DNA of 64,000 nucleotides from positions 248,001-312,000 of the forward strand of contig NZ_BAABWK010000001.1 of the NCBI RefSeq assembly GCF_040362765.1. Direction: 5' to 3'. The DNA is from Pyruvatibacter sp. HU-CL02332 (GTDB taxonomy: Bacteria > Pseudomonadota > Alphaproteobacteria > CGMCC-115125). Position 1 is the stretch's first letter; each line of letters starts with the position of its first letter. Shown here piece by piece: positions 8,769-18,032 of the stretch. A program made the position numbers and the translations under genes. Under the pieces are notes generated by a model. The model searched no databases. It had not been told where the DNA came from and worked only from the letters and a program-made list of their open reading frames with translations.

Positions 8769-9854
8769 CTATACGGACATGCCTTCAGGCACGCCATTGC
8801 GCACCTGATAGTTGCCGTAATACCCGTTGATTTCTTCAACACGGCCAAACAGACCGTCATTCACCGCGCTGATCAGCTGCGGCACGAACGCGGCAACCGA
8901 GTGCTGCGCCTCAAAGCCAAGCTGCGTGCGGATCTTCGAGAAGGAGACGCGGTAGTTGCGCGCATCAATTCCCTTTTCGACGAAAGTCACCGGCGCATCC
9001 ACATGGCGGGCAAACTCCTCCACCAGCATGGCCTTGGTGTAGTTGTTGGCGTCCGATCCAACATTGAACACTTCGCCAGCAACCTTCTTGGCCGGCGCTT
9101 CAATCACCTTGAGGATTGCAGCTGAGATATCGCGCACATGGGCGTAGGGCCGCCACGTGTCCTTGTCGTACACATCCAGCGGCGTCTTCATGGCCATGGC
9201 GCGGCCAAACTCATTGACCGTCAGGTCAAAACGCATGCGTGGGCTCAGACCAAACGCCGTCGCAATGCGCAGCAGTGTCGGTGTCACCTGCTGCTCATGC
9301 AGGCGTGACAAGACAAAACGTTCAAACCCGACCTTGGTTTCCGCATAAAGCGACAGCGGGTTCAGCTCGGAGCTTTCATCTGCCAGCGAGTCATCCTCGC
9401 GCAGGCCGTAATTGGAACAGGTGGACGTGAACACAAACCGGTCGATCCCGTGCGAGTCCAGTGCGTCATACAACGCCTGACTGCCATCAAGGTTCACTGA
9501 CCGTGTGAGGTCGGGATATTTCTTGGAAATCGGATCACCCACAAGCGATGCCAGCAGCACCACATGGTCAACGCCTTCCAGCGCGCGCGCCACAACATCC
9601 TTGTCGCGCAAGTCGCCCTTGACCAGCCGATAGCCCGGCTCGTCATACACGCCTTCAACCGAGAAACCATGGTCGTAGAGGAAGGTGTCGAGCACTGTCA
9701 CGCCGTAGCCGCGCGCTAGCAAAACCCGTGTCAGCACCGAGCCCACATAGCCCGCACCACCGACAACACATATCCGTGCCGGTCCGCCGGTCTTGCCAGT
9801 GGGAATTGCCGTCTTTGCCGCTGCCTGGGGCAGCCCCGCATCCTGAAGTGTCAT
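8769..9854 (-). CDS. Extended SDR NAD-dependent sugar-nucleotide epimerase/dehydratase
   Basis: About 361 residues. A Rossmann motif ICVVGGAGYVGSVL follows a ~30-residue N-terminal extension that is unusual for the family. The catalytic region shows FTSTCSNYG and the YAETK form of YxxxK. As first gene of the nonulosonate operon it could be the 4,6-dehydratase needed before LegC (LegB role), but the sequence looks more like the general epimerase group found in O-antigen clusters, so this is unproved. The start is ambiguous: ATG 9854, or an in-frame GTG at 9863. About 200 bases separate it from the next gene upstream, so the operon promoter should lie there. Confidence 0.78.
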   Translation of the reverse strand: MTLQDAGLPQAAAKTAIPTGKTGGPARICVVGGAGYVGSVLTRVLLARGYGVTVLDTFLYDHGFSVEGVYDEPGYRLVKGDLRDKDVVARALEGVDHVVLLASLVGDPISKKYPDLTRSVNLDGSQALYDALDSHGIDRFVFTSTCSNYGLREDDSLADESSELNPLSLYAETKVGFERFVLSRLHEQQVTPTLLRIATAFGLSPRMRFDLTVNEFGRAMAMKTPLDVYDKDTWRPYAHVRDISAAILKVIEAPAKKVAGEVFNVGSDANNYTKAMLVEEFARHVDAPVTFVEKGIDARNYRVSFSKIRTQLGFEAQHSVAAFVPQLISAVNDGLFGRVEEINGYYGNYQVRNGVPEGMSV

Positions 9855-10052
9855 GGCTCTCACGCATCAAGGACGAGGCCCCCGATATGCGCCAATACGC
9901 AAACCGGGCAGCCTGTCATTTACCTGTGCGTAAGATTCTGCGCTCGAATGGTTAATGAAGGCTCAACGCCGCCGTTACCAAGGGGTCACCGGCACGTCAC
10001 GAAAATGTCGAAAAAACGAGGAAAAGCAGGGCTTTAGTTCCGTCGACTGAGC

Positions 10053-10655
10053 CTAGCCGGCGTGTTTACCTGCGTCCCAGCCATGCTCTGCCATATGCGC
10101 CTTGGCATGGGCGGTCGGATCGGCCTCCAGCTGCGTCGCAAAGGTGTCGTTCCACCGGTTCAGGAACCCGAACATCGAGATGACGGCCACCAGATCCACA
10201 ATCTGCTCATCCGTGAAATGCTGTTTCAGCGCCGCCATGTCGTCGGCGGTCACAGCATTTGGCGCCTGCCCCGCTCCCTGCGCCACCCGCAGAGCCGCAC
10301 GTTCGCCCTCGGAAAACAGGTCAGACGTCTCATAGGCCCAGATGGCATCAAGCTTCTCCGCGCCGATGCCCGCATTGGCCGCCTGATGATGGGTGTGGGT
10401 CTGACAATAAACGCAGCCGGCAGCGCGACTGGCCATGAAAGCCACCATGCGCTTGATCTCATCCGGCAGCGACGATGGCCCCTGAATAAGCGCGCCAAGC
10501 CCGGCAAAGGCTTCCACCAGTCCTGGCTTGCGCGCCATGATCAGCATGGAGTTGGGCAAAAACCCCATGGCGCCTTCAACGAGTTGAAAAACCCCTTCAA
10601 GGTCCGGCAGGTCTTCCCGCTTGAGCCCCTGTACGCTCGATGCTGCGTCAGCCAT
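10053..10655 (-). CDS. AhpD-like / carboxymuconolactone decarboxylase family protein
   Basis: 200 residues, all-helical, with the AhpD-type redox motif CVYCQTHTHH around residues 95-104 in the CMD fold. Members reduce peroxides or act as general thiol-disulfide proteins, and many are annotated peroxidase-related. No partner peroxiredoxin is adjacent. It is transcribed on the minus strand, apart from the nonulosonate operon. The precise substrate cannot be assigned. Confidence 0.82.
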   Translation of the reverse strand: MADAASSVQGLKREDLPDLEGVFQLVEGAMGFLPNSMLIMARKPGLVEAFAGLGALIQGPSSLPDEIKRMVAFMASRAAGCVYCQTHTHHQAANAGIGAEKLDAIWAYETSDLFSEGERAALRVAQGAGQAPNAVTADDMAALKQHFTDEQIVDLVAVISMFGFLNRWNDTFATQLEADPTAHAKAHMAEHGWDAGKHAG

Positions 10656-10775
10656 GTGTCATCGCCTCCCAAATGCGTGCCGCTGTCGGCATGTGTTTGG
10701 AGGCGAGGCTACGCGCTGAGGGCACTTTTACAAAGCGCCCCCATAGCGGGTTCAATCGAAAGTGAAGATAAGAGC

Positions 10776-11186
10776 CTAGCTCTGCCAGTCTTCCAGCAGG
10801 TCATCGATGAAGCTCGTGGCAGCTCCCACCAGCACATCAAGGCCAGCAATGACAGCAACCCGGTCAGGGCCGGATGTCAGAAGCTCTGCATCAGCTGTTG
10901 CGTCTGCAAGGGCCCACGCACCAACACCGCGGGCAGAGCCCTTGAGCGTATGTGCAGCTTCCTTCCAGGCTTTGTCGTCACCGGCCATGTCGGCGGCAGC
11001 GGCAAGCTTGTCCAGGCTGACAGCAAGTTGCTGTCGGAAAAGGCCGAGAATTTCAGCCTCAAGGTCGCGGCGCCCCATGGTGAACTTTGACAGATGCACC
11101 AGGTCGATGGGCCGGCTATCCGTAGCAGCAGTCCCTTCAGGACCAGCCGTACGGCTCTCAGAGATATGCGCAGTCGCGGGCTGCAT
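10776..11186 (-). CDS. Hpt (histidine phosphotransfer) domain protein
   Basis: 136 residues ending in a four-helix Hpt domain with the phospho-acceptor His79 in AAHTLKGSARGVGA. A ~30-residue flexible N-terminus comes first. Such proteins shuttle phosphate between hybrid kinases and response regulators. ATG 11186 is chosen because AAGGA sits six to seven bases upstream; a start 15 codons earlier lacks a ribosome site. No kinase or regulator gene is adjacent. Confidence 0.85.
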   Translation of the reverse strand: MQPATAHISESRTAGPEGTAATDSRPIDLVHLSKFTMGRRDLEAEILGLFRQQLAVSLDKLAAAADMAGDDKAWKEAAHTLKGSARGVGAWALADATADAELLTSGPDRVAVIAGLDVLVGAATSFIDDLLEDWQS

Positions 11187-11307
11187 ACGGTTTCCTTCCG
11201 AATAAAAACAGCTCGGAAAGCCTACGAACAAAGAACGTAGGAAATGTTAAACCGCCGCAGCCACCGCCCGTCTGCTCACCGCAAAACCGGAGAGCATGCG
11301 CTTATGC

Positions 11308-12018
11308 CTAACGAACCGGTAACGCGCTGACGCTGAACAGCCACTCATGCCCGTAGACTAGCGCAAAATAGAGCGCGACACCCACAAGCGGCCACACAAT
11401 GCCGATCTCGCCAAGCTTCAATGAGTTGCGTCCGGTCAGGATCGCGCCAAACGGCACATTGGACGTGCGGGCCGCATAGCCGTCCCACCGCTCGCCCAGC
11501 GCCCGTGCCCGTTTGGCATCAATCGTCGGCGGGCCAATGAGGGCCAGGACGGCGAACGTCCCGAAGAAAATGAGCGATGACAGATCACCGTTCATGGCGA
11601 TATGCGCCAGCGCCCAAAGCTGAACGCCCCACAGAAACGGATGCCGCGTAATCCGCAAAATACCCTTGGCCGCATCGGGATCATCCACAAGATCACCACT
11701 GCCCGCCGCCGTCGGGCTCTTGGTGACATTGCCGAGCACTACCAGAATGGCCGCCAGCAAAATCGCTGTCATTGCCGCATGGTGCCACCAGGGTTCAGGG
11801 ATCCAAAGCAACGTAAAGGTGTCGGCGCTGGCCCGGTTGAAGGCCATGGCCATCCAGACAATCGCTGCCAGCGACATCACCGCGAACAGCCCCATATAGG
11901 GCCCCTCCCCGATCCGGCTGGTCAGGACGTCCCGCAGCCGGGTGCCGGAGATGAAAATGTGGATACCCAGAAAGACCGCGCAGGCAGCCACCAGGTTCAA
12001 TGTTGGATCTGCAATCAT
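11308..12018 (-). CDS. NnrU family membrane protein
   Basis: About 236 residues and some six hydrophobic segments, with ITRHPFLWGVQLWALAH, the conserved RHP motif of NnrU and related isoprenylcysteine-methyltransferase-like membrane proteins. NnrU was named from denitrification loci, but no nitrogen-oxide genes are nearby, so its role here is unknown. ATG 12018 has GGGG six bases upstream; ATG 12030 is four codons longer with a poorly spaced site. Confidence 0.83.
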   Translation of the reverse strand: MIADPTLNLVAACAVFLGIHIFISGTRLRDVLTSRIGEGPYMGLFAVMSLAAIVWMAMAFNRASADTFTLLWIPEPWWHHAAMTAILLAAILVVLGNVTKSPTAAGSGDLVDDPDAAKGILRITRHPFLWGVQLWALAHIAMNGDLSSLIFFGTFAVLALIGPPTIDAKRARALGERWDGYAARTSNVPFGAILTGRNSLKLGEIGIVWPLVGVALYFALVYGHEWLFSVSALPVR

Positions 12019-12225
12019 GTTGTGCCCCATCTCGCCACAGTGTGTGTGGCGTTCCTAAGACGGCCAGCATGGCGCGACCGTCAGCTCTCCCCAGCAGTTT
12101 TCGGCATAAAACCGATCCCCACGGCCCTGCTTCTCTGGTTGGCAGCGTCCGTGCAGCCACGCTAGAGTAAACAAATGGTTACCGTGCCTGCACCCTAAAA
12201 CCCCCAAAATCGAAGGAACGGACCT

Positions 12226-14499
12226 TTGCCGGACCGCCCCCTTAAACGTCCCCTCCTCGCAAGACCGCTCAACGGCCCGCAGGATGGCGAAAAATCAGAC
12301 GCCACATCTCAAAACCGCGATCCACAGACAGCAGGATTGCGGCCAACCGTCAGTGATTTTGGAGACCCAAAAAAGTCGGCCACGCCGCCAAAACAGCAGG
12401 TGAACGAGCCTGCAGCACCTCCGGCATCGCCAAAGCCCGCAGCAAAACCGACCGGGCAGACCGAGAACCAGCCTGACGACACAGATGAAGAGCTGTTTGA
12501 ACGGCGAATCGTTCCAGAGCCCGCAACACGCCAGCGCAAGGCGCCGGTGCGGATGCGTGGCCCGCGCAAGCCGTCCCCCATGCCGCTTTATCTGGGCGCC
12601 ATTGCGAGTGCGTTTTGGACCGGCATCATGTTCGCTTACGCGGTTGGCTATTACGGCCCCGGCGGCCTGTTGATACTGCCGCCCGTAGACGTGGCACTGC
12701 TTGCTGCCGCCCTCTTCGCCCCCCTCGCCATCATCTGGGGATTTGCCAGCATCATGTGGTGGGGCGCCCAGATGCGGTCCAGTGCGGAACACATGGCGGA
12801 AGCCTCCCGTGCCCTTCTTTCACCTGTTGAAACCTCTGCCGCAGCCACCGCCAGCGTCGGCCATGCCGTGTCCACGGAGATGCGCCGCATGGAACGCACG
12901 CTCAAGCAGGCTGAAGTCCGCGCGATGGAGCTGCGCAAGACCATCAATGGCGAACTCAACGGCCTTGAGGCGGCCAGTGCCCGCGCTGAAATGCGCGCGC
13001 GCACACTGCGTGACCTGATCGGCACCGAACGCAAGGCCCTGATTGAAACCGGCAAGGCACTGGAGCAGGAATCCGCCAGCGTTGTGGAAGCCACCCGCTC
13101 CCAGGTGGAGCTTGTATCAGGTGTCACCGGCCGCGCCGCCGAACAAATGACCGAAGCACAGGCTGGCATGGGCCGTGCCGGTGACTACCTCTCCAAGACC
13201 CTTGAAGCTGTCGCCCGCTCCGCCAAGGCTGTGCGCGAAAATGTTGAATCCCAGGCAGATCGTCTCGACGCCACCGCCGAACACGCGGTTGTGCGCGCCG
13301 GCGAATTGGCCATCAGCTTTGCAGATCAAAGCGAGGCCCTGAACCAGTCCGCCCGCACCCTGGCGGATGACAATGAGCGTGCTGTCCGCTCCTTCGCCGA
13401 GCAGCGCGAGACCCTGGACGCGCTGGCAGCCGACCTGCGCGAACGCGCCACCCAGATTGAAACAGCAATTGCCAGTCACTCCGACACAATCAATGAAGCC
13501 CTCGATACCGCTGACGCCAAAGCCATGGGGCTCGGCCCGCGGGTCACCCGTGAAGCTGAGAAACTGACCGCCGCCGCACGGGATGCCGCCAGCCAGATCG
13601 AACAGACAACCGGCCTGATGGAAAGTCGTGCCGTCGATATGCAGGCCCGCGTCGCTGATGCCACCGGACACCTGTCACAGGCCATCGACTTCTCAACCAA
13701 GAACGTGGATGCCAGCGGCGAACGTCTGCAGGCCCTGCTCAGCAATATCGGTTCCAGCGCCCAGAACGCCGCCAAGGACATGACCAGCGCCAGTGACGAA
13801 CTTGGCCATCGTCTCGAGCAGCTTCCAGACGAAGCCAGCGCTCAGGCAGAACGTCTGCGCGCTGTGATGGGCGAACAGATTGGCGCCATTGCCGCTGTTG
13901 CTGAATCTGTCGCCAATGCCCTTGAGCGCATGGGCCCGGGACCTGTTTCCGGCTCATGGCCACCGGCAGACCCGTTGGCTCAGCCATCGCCGACAGCCTT
14001 TGCGCCTGCCGCGTCCAGCGACGCATCCCCAGCTACGCCGACCAAGACAGAGACACCCACCCCCAATTCAGATGCCAAGTGGCGCCTCGGTGATGTTCTG
14101 TCCGCAGCGCGCGCCCGCGAAGACCGGGCAACCAATGTGCCCCGTGCAGCCCACCACATCATCGAAACGCTTCAATCCCTGTCCATCGACATTGATCGGG
14201 CATTGGAGGAGGAACCACAGGTCGAACTGTGGAAGCGCTATCGCGACGGCGAGCGCAATGTCTTCACCAAGCGGCTTGCAAGCCTCAAGGGCAAGGAACC
14301 GCATTCACTCATCGCAGAGCGCTATCAGAACAATGCAGAGTTTCGCGGAGATGCGGACCGGTACATGGCGCAGTTTGAGACCCTTCTTGCGGACGCCGCC
14401 GACAAGAACCCGGACGGTTTGCTGGCCGAGACATATATGTCGTCAGACATCGGCAAGGTCTATGCCCTGCTCGCAGAAGCGACAGGTCACGTCGGATAG
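12226..14499 (+). CDS. Two-TM, coiled-coil membrane protein, TipN-like architecture
   Basis: 757 residues in four parts: a Pro/Ala/Lys-rich cytoplasmic N-terminus (1-117), two membrane spans (about 121-142 and 155-179), a long Ala/Glu/Arg-rich coiled coil (about 185-580) and a linker leading to a conserved globular tail (about 620-757, AAHHIIETLQSLSIDIDRAL). The order resembles Caulobacter TipN, a polarity marker, and similar alphaproteobacterial proteins. This is architectural likeness, not proven orthology. It starts with TTG at 12226 behind AAGGA. It stands alone, convergent with the lipid-transport operon. Confidence 0.7.
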   Translation: MPDRPLKRPLLARPLNGPQDGEKSDATSQNRDPQTAGLRPTVSDFGDPKKSATPPKQQVNEPAAPPASPKPAAKPTGQTENQPDDTDEELFERRIVPEPATRQRKAPVRMRGPRKPSPMPLYLGAIASAFWTGIMFAYAVGYYGPGGLLILPPVDVALLAAALFAPLAIIWGFASIMWWGAQMRSSAEHMAEASRALLSPVETSAAATASVGHAVSTEMRRMERTLKQAEVRAMELRKTINGELNGLEAASARAEMRARTLRDLIGTERKALIETGKALEQESASVVEATRSQVELVSGVTGRAAEQMTEAQAGMGRAGDYLSKTLEAVARSAKAVRENVESQADRLDATAEHAVVRAGELAISFADQSEALNQSARTLADDNERAVRSFAEQRETLDALAADLRERATQIETAIASHSDTINEALDTADAKAMGLGPRVTREAEKLTAAARDAASQIEQTTGLMESRAVDMQARVADATGHLSQAIDFSTKNVDASGERLQALLSNIGSSAQNAAKDMTSASDELGHRLEQLPDEASAQAERLRAVMGEQIGAIAAVAESVANALERMGPGPVSGSWPPADPLAQPSPTAFAPAASSDASPATPTKTETPTPNSDAKWRLGDVLSAARAREDRATNVPRAAHHIIETLQSLSIDIDRALEEEPQVELWKRYRDGERNVFTKRLASLKGKEPHSLIAERYQNNAEFRGDADRYMAQFETLLADAADKNPDGLLAETYMSSDIGKVYALLAEATGHVG

Positions 14500-14515
14500 A
14501 TCGTGAAAAGCTGGC

Positions 14516-15178
14516 CTAGCTTGCCGGCATAGCCTGATTGCTTGTTTCAGTAGCCCACACAACAACGTCACGTACGACGCTTTGCGCTGCCACATTCATA
14601 GCGGCCACCACATCGGCAACCGTGTCTGACCCAGCGGCCTGACGGGCCTCGAATGTGCGTCCGTCCAGGACTTTGCGCCCATCAAGCCAAATGACTTTCG
14701 CACTGAGACGCACCACGACCATGGCTGTCGCTGCGCCGTCGCCAGCAGGCGTCACCCGCGCTTCAAAATCGCGTAGATCGCTCACAAGCGCCACATTGGG
14801 CCGGACCGCCACAGATTGCCGCGACGCAGACATTTGCAATCCGGCGTGCTCAAAGCTTTCGACAATCAGGTCCTGCATCATGCGTGGCGCACGATCCGTC
14901 CAGCGTGCACCAGTGAAGTATTGCAGCGCATGCGGACCTGAATAGACCGCGATCCGGTCCGTATCCAGGGCACGCTCGGCAACCGGTTCTTCCACCATCA
15001 GCTGCCAGCCCGACGCGGACATGGCTGATGTGTAATTAGACGGTGCTGTTAGTCCATACAGTGTGCTCGCCGTATCTCCGCCGGGCAGAATAGTGGAACA
15101 CCCGACGGTCAAAACCGCCAAGGTCCCTGCCGTCAGCCCCACCTTGAGCAAAGACTTCACTCGTCGCGCCATCGTCAA
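14516..15178 (-). CDS. ABC-type transport auxiliary lipoprotein (PqiC/DUF330-like)
   Basis: 220 residues with a lipoprotein signal: basic n-region, hydrophobic stretch and lipobox LTVGC with the modified Cys27. The mature part fits the PqiC-like auxiliary lipoprotein family found with MCE transport systems. It would sit in the periplasm on the outer membrane and help an MCE protein hand over lipid. It is the last gene of the operon and overlaps the MCE gene by four bases. Confidence 0.82.
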   Translation of the reverse strand: MTMARRVKSLLKVGLTAGTLAVLTVGCSTILPGGDTASTLYGLTAPSNYTSAMSASGWQLMVEEPVAERALDTDRIAVYSGPHALQYFTGARWTDRAPRMMQDLIVESFEHAGLQMSASRQSVAVRPNVALVSDLRDFEARVTPAGDGAATAMVVVRLSAKVIWLDGRKVLDGRTFEARQAAGSDTVADVVAAMNVAAQSVVRDVVVWATETSNQAMPAS

Positions 15179-16065
15179 TTGCCATACTCCGCAGGCTCGT
15201 TGCCGAGCAAAAATTCAGTTGGGTTGCGTTCCAGTTCAACGACCAGCCGGTCAACAGATCCGATCATCCGCCGCGTATCGCGCAACAGCCGGTCCACCTC
15301 GGGAACGCTGCTGTTGGACAACTGGTCAAGGGCCGGACGCGTTTCTGCCACAAGCACGCGCGCATCTTCTGCGAGCGCCCCATAGGAGCCTGCCGCCTGC
15401 TCGATCTCGCCAACGGCACCATTCATCTTTTCAGTGATCTCGGCGATCTGCTCAGACGCCCGCGCCAGATTTTTGACGATCTGGTCGATCTCTTCGTGAT
15501 TGGACGCGATCGTCCCTGTCACGGTCTCAACATCGCGGACGGTTGCCGACAGCTGGCCTTCATTTTCACCCAGCAGTCGGTCAACACGCACCAGCAGGTC
15601 ATTGGCTGCGGTGAGGATCAAAGGCGCTGAAGTAATAAGCTGCTGCACAGCGGACCGGTCAGCAATGATGATGGGATAGTCGTTGTCGCCTTCCGCTTCC
15701 AGCAGCGCGCTGGTGGGGGTGCCACCGGTGATCTCGATGAAAGCCACACCGGTAATCCCCTGAAACTCAAGGCGGGCCTGACTGTCCACCTTGACCGGCG
15801 TTCGGCCATCCACATTGATGCGGACATTCACAAGACGCGGGTCAGCACCAAGGGCAATCTCGGTCACCTCGCCCACCTTGATGCCGTTGTATCGAACGTC
15901 ACCGCCTTCGGAGAGACCGGCGACAGACCCGTCAAAGATCACGTCATAGGCCTGTAGCTCCGCATCGCCTTCAAACCCGGTCAGCCAGACCAGAAACAGG
16001 AATGCAGCCACAACCGTGGCCGCCGAGAAGGCGCCAATCAGTATGTAATTTGCCCGTGTTTCCAC
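15175..16065 (-). CDS. mlaD: MCE family (MlaD-like) lipid-binding protein
   Basis: 296 residues with an N-terminal membrane anchor (METRANYILIGAFSAATV...) and a single MCE domain containing GGDVRYNGIKVGEV and GVAFIEITGG. A helical/coiled-coil C-terminus (about 150-275) is longer than in E. coli MlaD and closer to alphaproteobacterial forms. It should form a periplasmic hexameric ring carrying phospholipid between the permease complex and the outer membrane. It sits 24 bases after the ATPase gene. Confidence 0.9.
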   Translation of the reverse strand: METRANYILIGAFSAATVVAAFLFLVWLTGFEGDAELQAYDVIFDGSVAGLSEGGDVRYNGIKVGEVTEIALGADPRLVNVRINVDGRTPVKVDSQARLEFQGITGVAFIEITGGTPTSALLEAEGDNDYPIIIADRSAVQQLITSAPLILTAANDLLVRVDRLLGENEGQLSATVRDVETVTGTIASNHEEIDQIVKNLARASEQIAEITEKMNGAVGEIEQAAGSYGALAEDARVLVAETRPALDQLSNSSVPEVDRLLRDTRRMIGSVDRLVVELERNPTEFLLGNEPAEYGN

Positions 16066-16089
16066 GTTTTATCCGTCCTCTGACTTCCG

Positions 16090-16881
16090 CTAAGACGTTG
16101 CTCTGGCCACAGCACCAGCTGCCGCCCGGGACCTGGGCCCCTGAAAATACTCCTGTATCCACGCATCTGAATGCGTTGATACCTCACTTATGGGGCCGAT
16201 CACCATAACACGCCGTTCCGCCAGCACCGCCACACGGTCACAAATAGCGTAAAGACTGTCCAGATCATGGGTTACCATGAAGACCGTCAGCCCCAGCGCA
16301 TCCTTCAGTTGGCGGATCAACCCGTCGTAGTCCGCGGCACCAATGGGGTCGAGGCCTGCCGTCGGCTCATCCAGAAACACAATCTCCGGATCTAGCGCCA
16401 GCGCCCGTGCCAGCGCCGCGCGCTTGCGCATGCCCCCTGACAGTTCACTGGGGTGCTTTGGCCCTGCAGACGGGGGCAACCCCACCATGGCTATCTTCTC
16501 AGCCGCCAGTTCATCCATCAGCTTCTGCGGCAAATCGAGATGCTCGCGCATGGGCACCTGAACGTTCTGCGCCACTGTCAGCGCGGAAAACAGGGCACCA
16601 TCCTGAAACGCGACGCCCCAGCGCTGCTCAACCGCTTTACGTGCGTCACCCTCAAGCGATGCCACATCCTGACCAAACACCCGCACCGTGCCGGCATCAG
16701 GTCGTTTGAGACCCACAATCGTCCGCAGCAGGACGGATTTACCCGTACCTGATCCGCCCACAACTCCCAGTACTTCGCCCCTGCGCACATCCAAAGCGAG
16801 CTGGTCATGAATGACCTGGCTGCCGAACTGATTGCGCAGATTGCGGACCTGAATGATGTTTTCATGCTCCGCCATGCTCAA
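16090..16881 (-). CDS. mlaF: ABC transporter ATP-binding protein, MlaF-like
   Basis: 263 residues with Walker A GGSGTGKS, signature LSGGMRKRAALARAL, Walker B VFLDEPTAGLDP and the switch His in MVTHDLDSL. The GMRKR signature is typical of the Mla/MCE ATPase subfamily. It powers the lipid transporter from the cytoplasmic face. Its ATG overlaps the permease stop by four bases. The second methionine (MAEHENI) could equally be the start. Confidence 0.92.
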   Translation of the reverse strand: MSMAEHENIIQVRNLRNQFGSQVIHDQLALDVRRGEVLGVVGGSGTGKSVLLRTIVGLKRPDAGTVRVFGQDVASLEGDARKAVEQRWGVAFQDGALFSALTVAQNVQVPMREHLDLPQKLMDELAAEKIAMVGLPPSAGPKHPSELSGGMRKRAALARALALDPEIVFLDEPTAGLDPIGAADYDGLIRQLKDALGLTVFMVTHDLDSLYAICDRVAVLAERRVMVIGPISEVSTHSDAWIQEYFQGPRSRAAAGAVARATS

Positions 16882-18032
16882 TACCCAACCGCTGTAAAGA
16901 AGATGGCGAACAGGGCGTTGAGCACGATGACCGTAAAGATCGCTTTCACCACGGAAGATGTCGTCCGCTCACCCACGGATTCAGCACTGCCCGTTACCCG
17001 CATACCTTCAAGGCAGCCGATGACAGCAATGGCAATGGCCAGGAATGGTGCCTTGATGAGACCAACAAAAAACGTGTTCGAGGCCACGGCCACATCAACG
17101 CGCTGCAGATAGATCTGCGGCGAGATATCAAGCGCAAAATAGGTCACCACTCCGCCTCCAAGGAGACCCATGATGTCAGCGATAAAGGTGAGCACCGGCA
17201 GCATCAGCACCAGTGCAATCACCCTGGGCGCAACCAGAACAGCAATCGGATCCATGCCCAGCGTTCGCATGGCATCAATCTCTTCTCGCACCTTCATCGA
17301 GCCGATTTCAGCAGTGAAGGCACTGCCCGACCGACCGGCAACAATGATGGCGGTGATCAGCACAGCCAGTTCACGCAGCATCGAGATGGCGACCAGATTG
17401 ACCGTATAGACCTCGGCACCAAACAGTTTCAGCTGCGATGCCCCCTGCTGCGCAAGGACCGCTCCGATTAGGAAGGTCAGCAGCGCCACAATCGGAACAG
17501 CGTCGAGCCCCACACGCTCCATCTGGCTTACAACTGAGGTGAGCCGCAGCGTCCGTGGTCGGACGATGATCCGTCCGATGACAGCCATCACCAGACCCAC
17601 CATGTTGAGCATTGCCAAAAATTCGCTGACAAGCATTACAACGGCACGGCCCATGCGCTCTGCAATGGCTTCCAAAACCGTTCCGCGATCAGGCTCCACA
17701 TCGCAAGGCTGGTCGCTTTCTCGCGCCAGCTCAATCAGGCCCGATTGAGTGGCATTGGCCCCGCTGATCTGCACGTCAGCTCCAGCGTCAGTCAGATCGC
17801 GCTGGGTACGATGAACGATCCAGGCGCCGGCGGTATCAAGGGTGGTGACCTCGGAAAGATCGATCACCACACGTCCCTGCATATGACGCGGTGTATTGGA
17901 AACGGAGCTGGCAATCGCGCGCAGCGCCGCATCGTGCTCACCGACATTGCGCACGGTCCATGGACCGGACAGGTTTATCTGTCCGCCATCGGCAGTTTCC
18001 TGCGTTTCAAACCGCGCAAGCCCGCTGGTCAA
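16878..18032 (-). CDS. mlaE: MlaE-type permease with N-terminal STAS domain
   Basis: About 384 residues. The first ~110 form a STAS-like domain (VVIDLSEVTTLDTAGAWIV), and the rest is the MlaE permease with RELAVLITAIIVAGRSGSAF and EEIDAMRTLGMDP. In E. coli the STAS protein MlaB is separate; here it is fused. I chose TTG 18032 (MTSGLARFETQ) because GGGGG lies five bases upstream. A GTG at 18104 gives 24 more residues without a good ribosome site. It is the first gene of the operon mlaE-mlaF-mlaD-lipoprotein. Confidence 0.88.
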   Translation of the reverse strand: MTSGLARFETQETADGGQINLSGPWTVRNVGEHDAALRAIASSVSNTPRHMQGRVVIDLSEVTTLDTAGAWIVHRTQRDLTDAGADVQISGANATQSGLIELARESDQPCDVEPDRGTVLEAIAERMGRAVVMLVSEFLAMLNMVGLVMAVIGRIIVRPRTLRLTSVVSQMERVGLDAVPIVALLTFLIGAVLAQQGASQLKLFGAEVYTVNLVAISMLRELAVLITAIIVAGRSGSAFTAEIGSMKVREEIDAMRTLGMDPIAVLVAPRVIALVLMLPVLTFIADIMGLLGGGVVTYFALDISPQIYLQRVDVAVASNTFFVGLIKAPFLAIAIAVIGCLEGMRVTGSAESVGERTTSSVVKAIFTVIVLNALFAIFFTAVGY

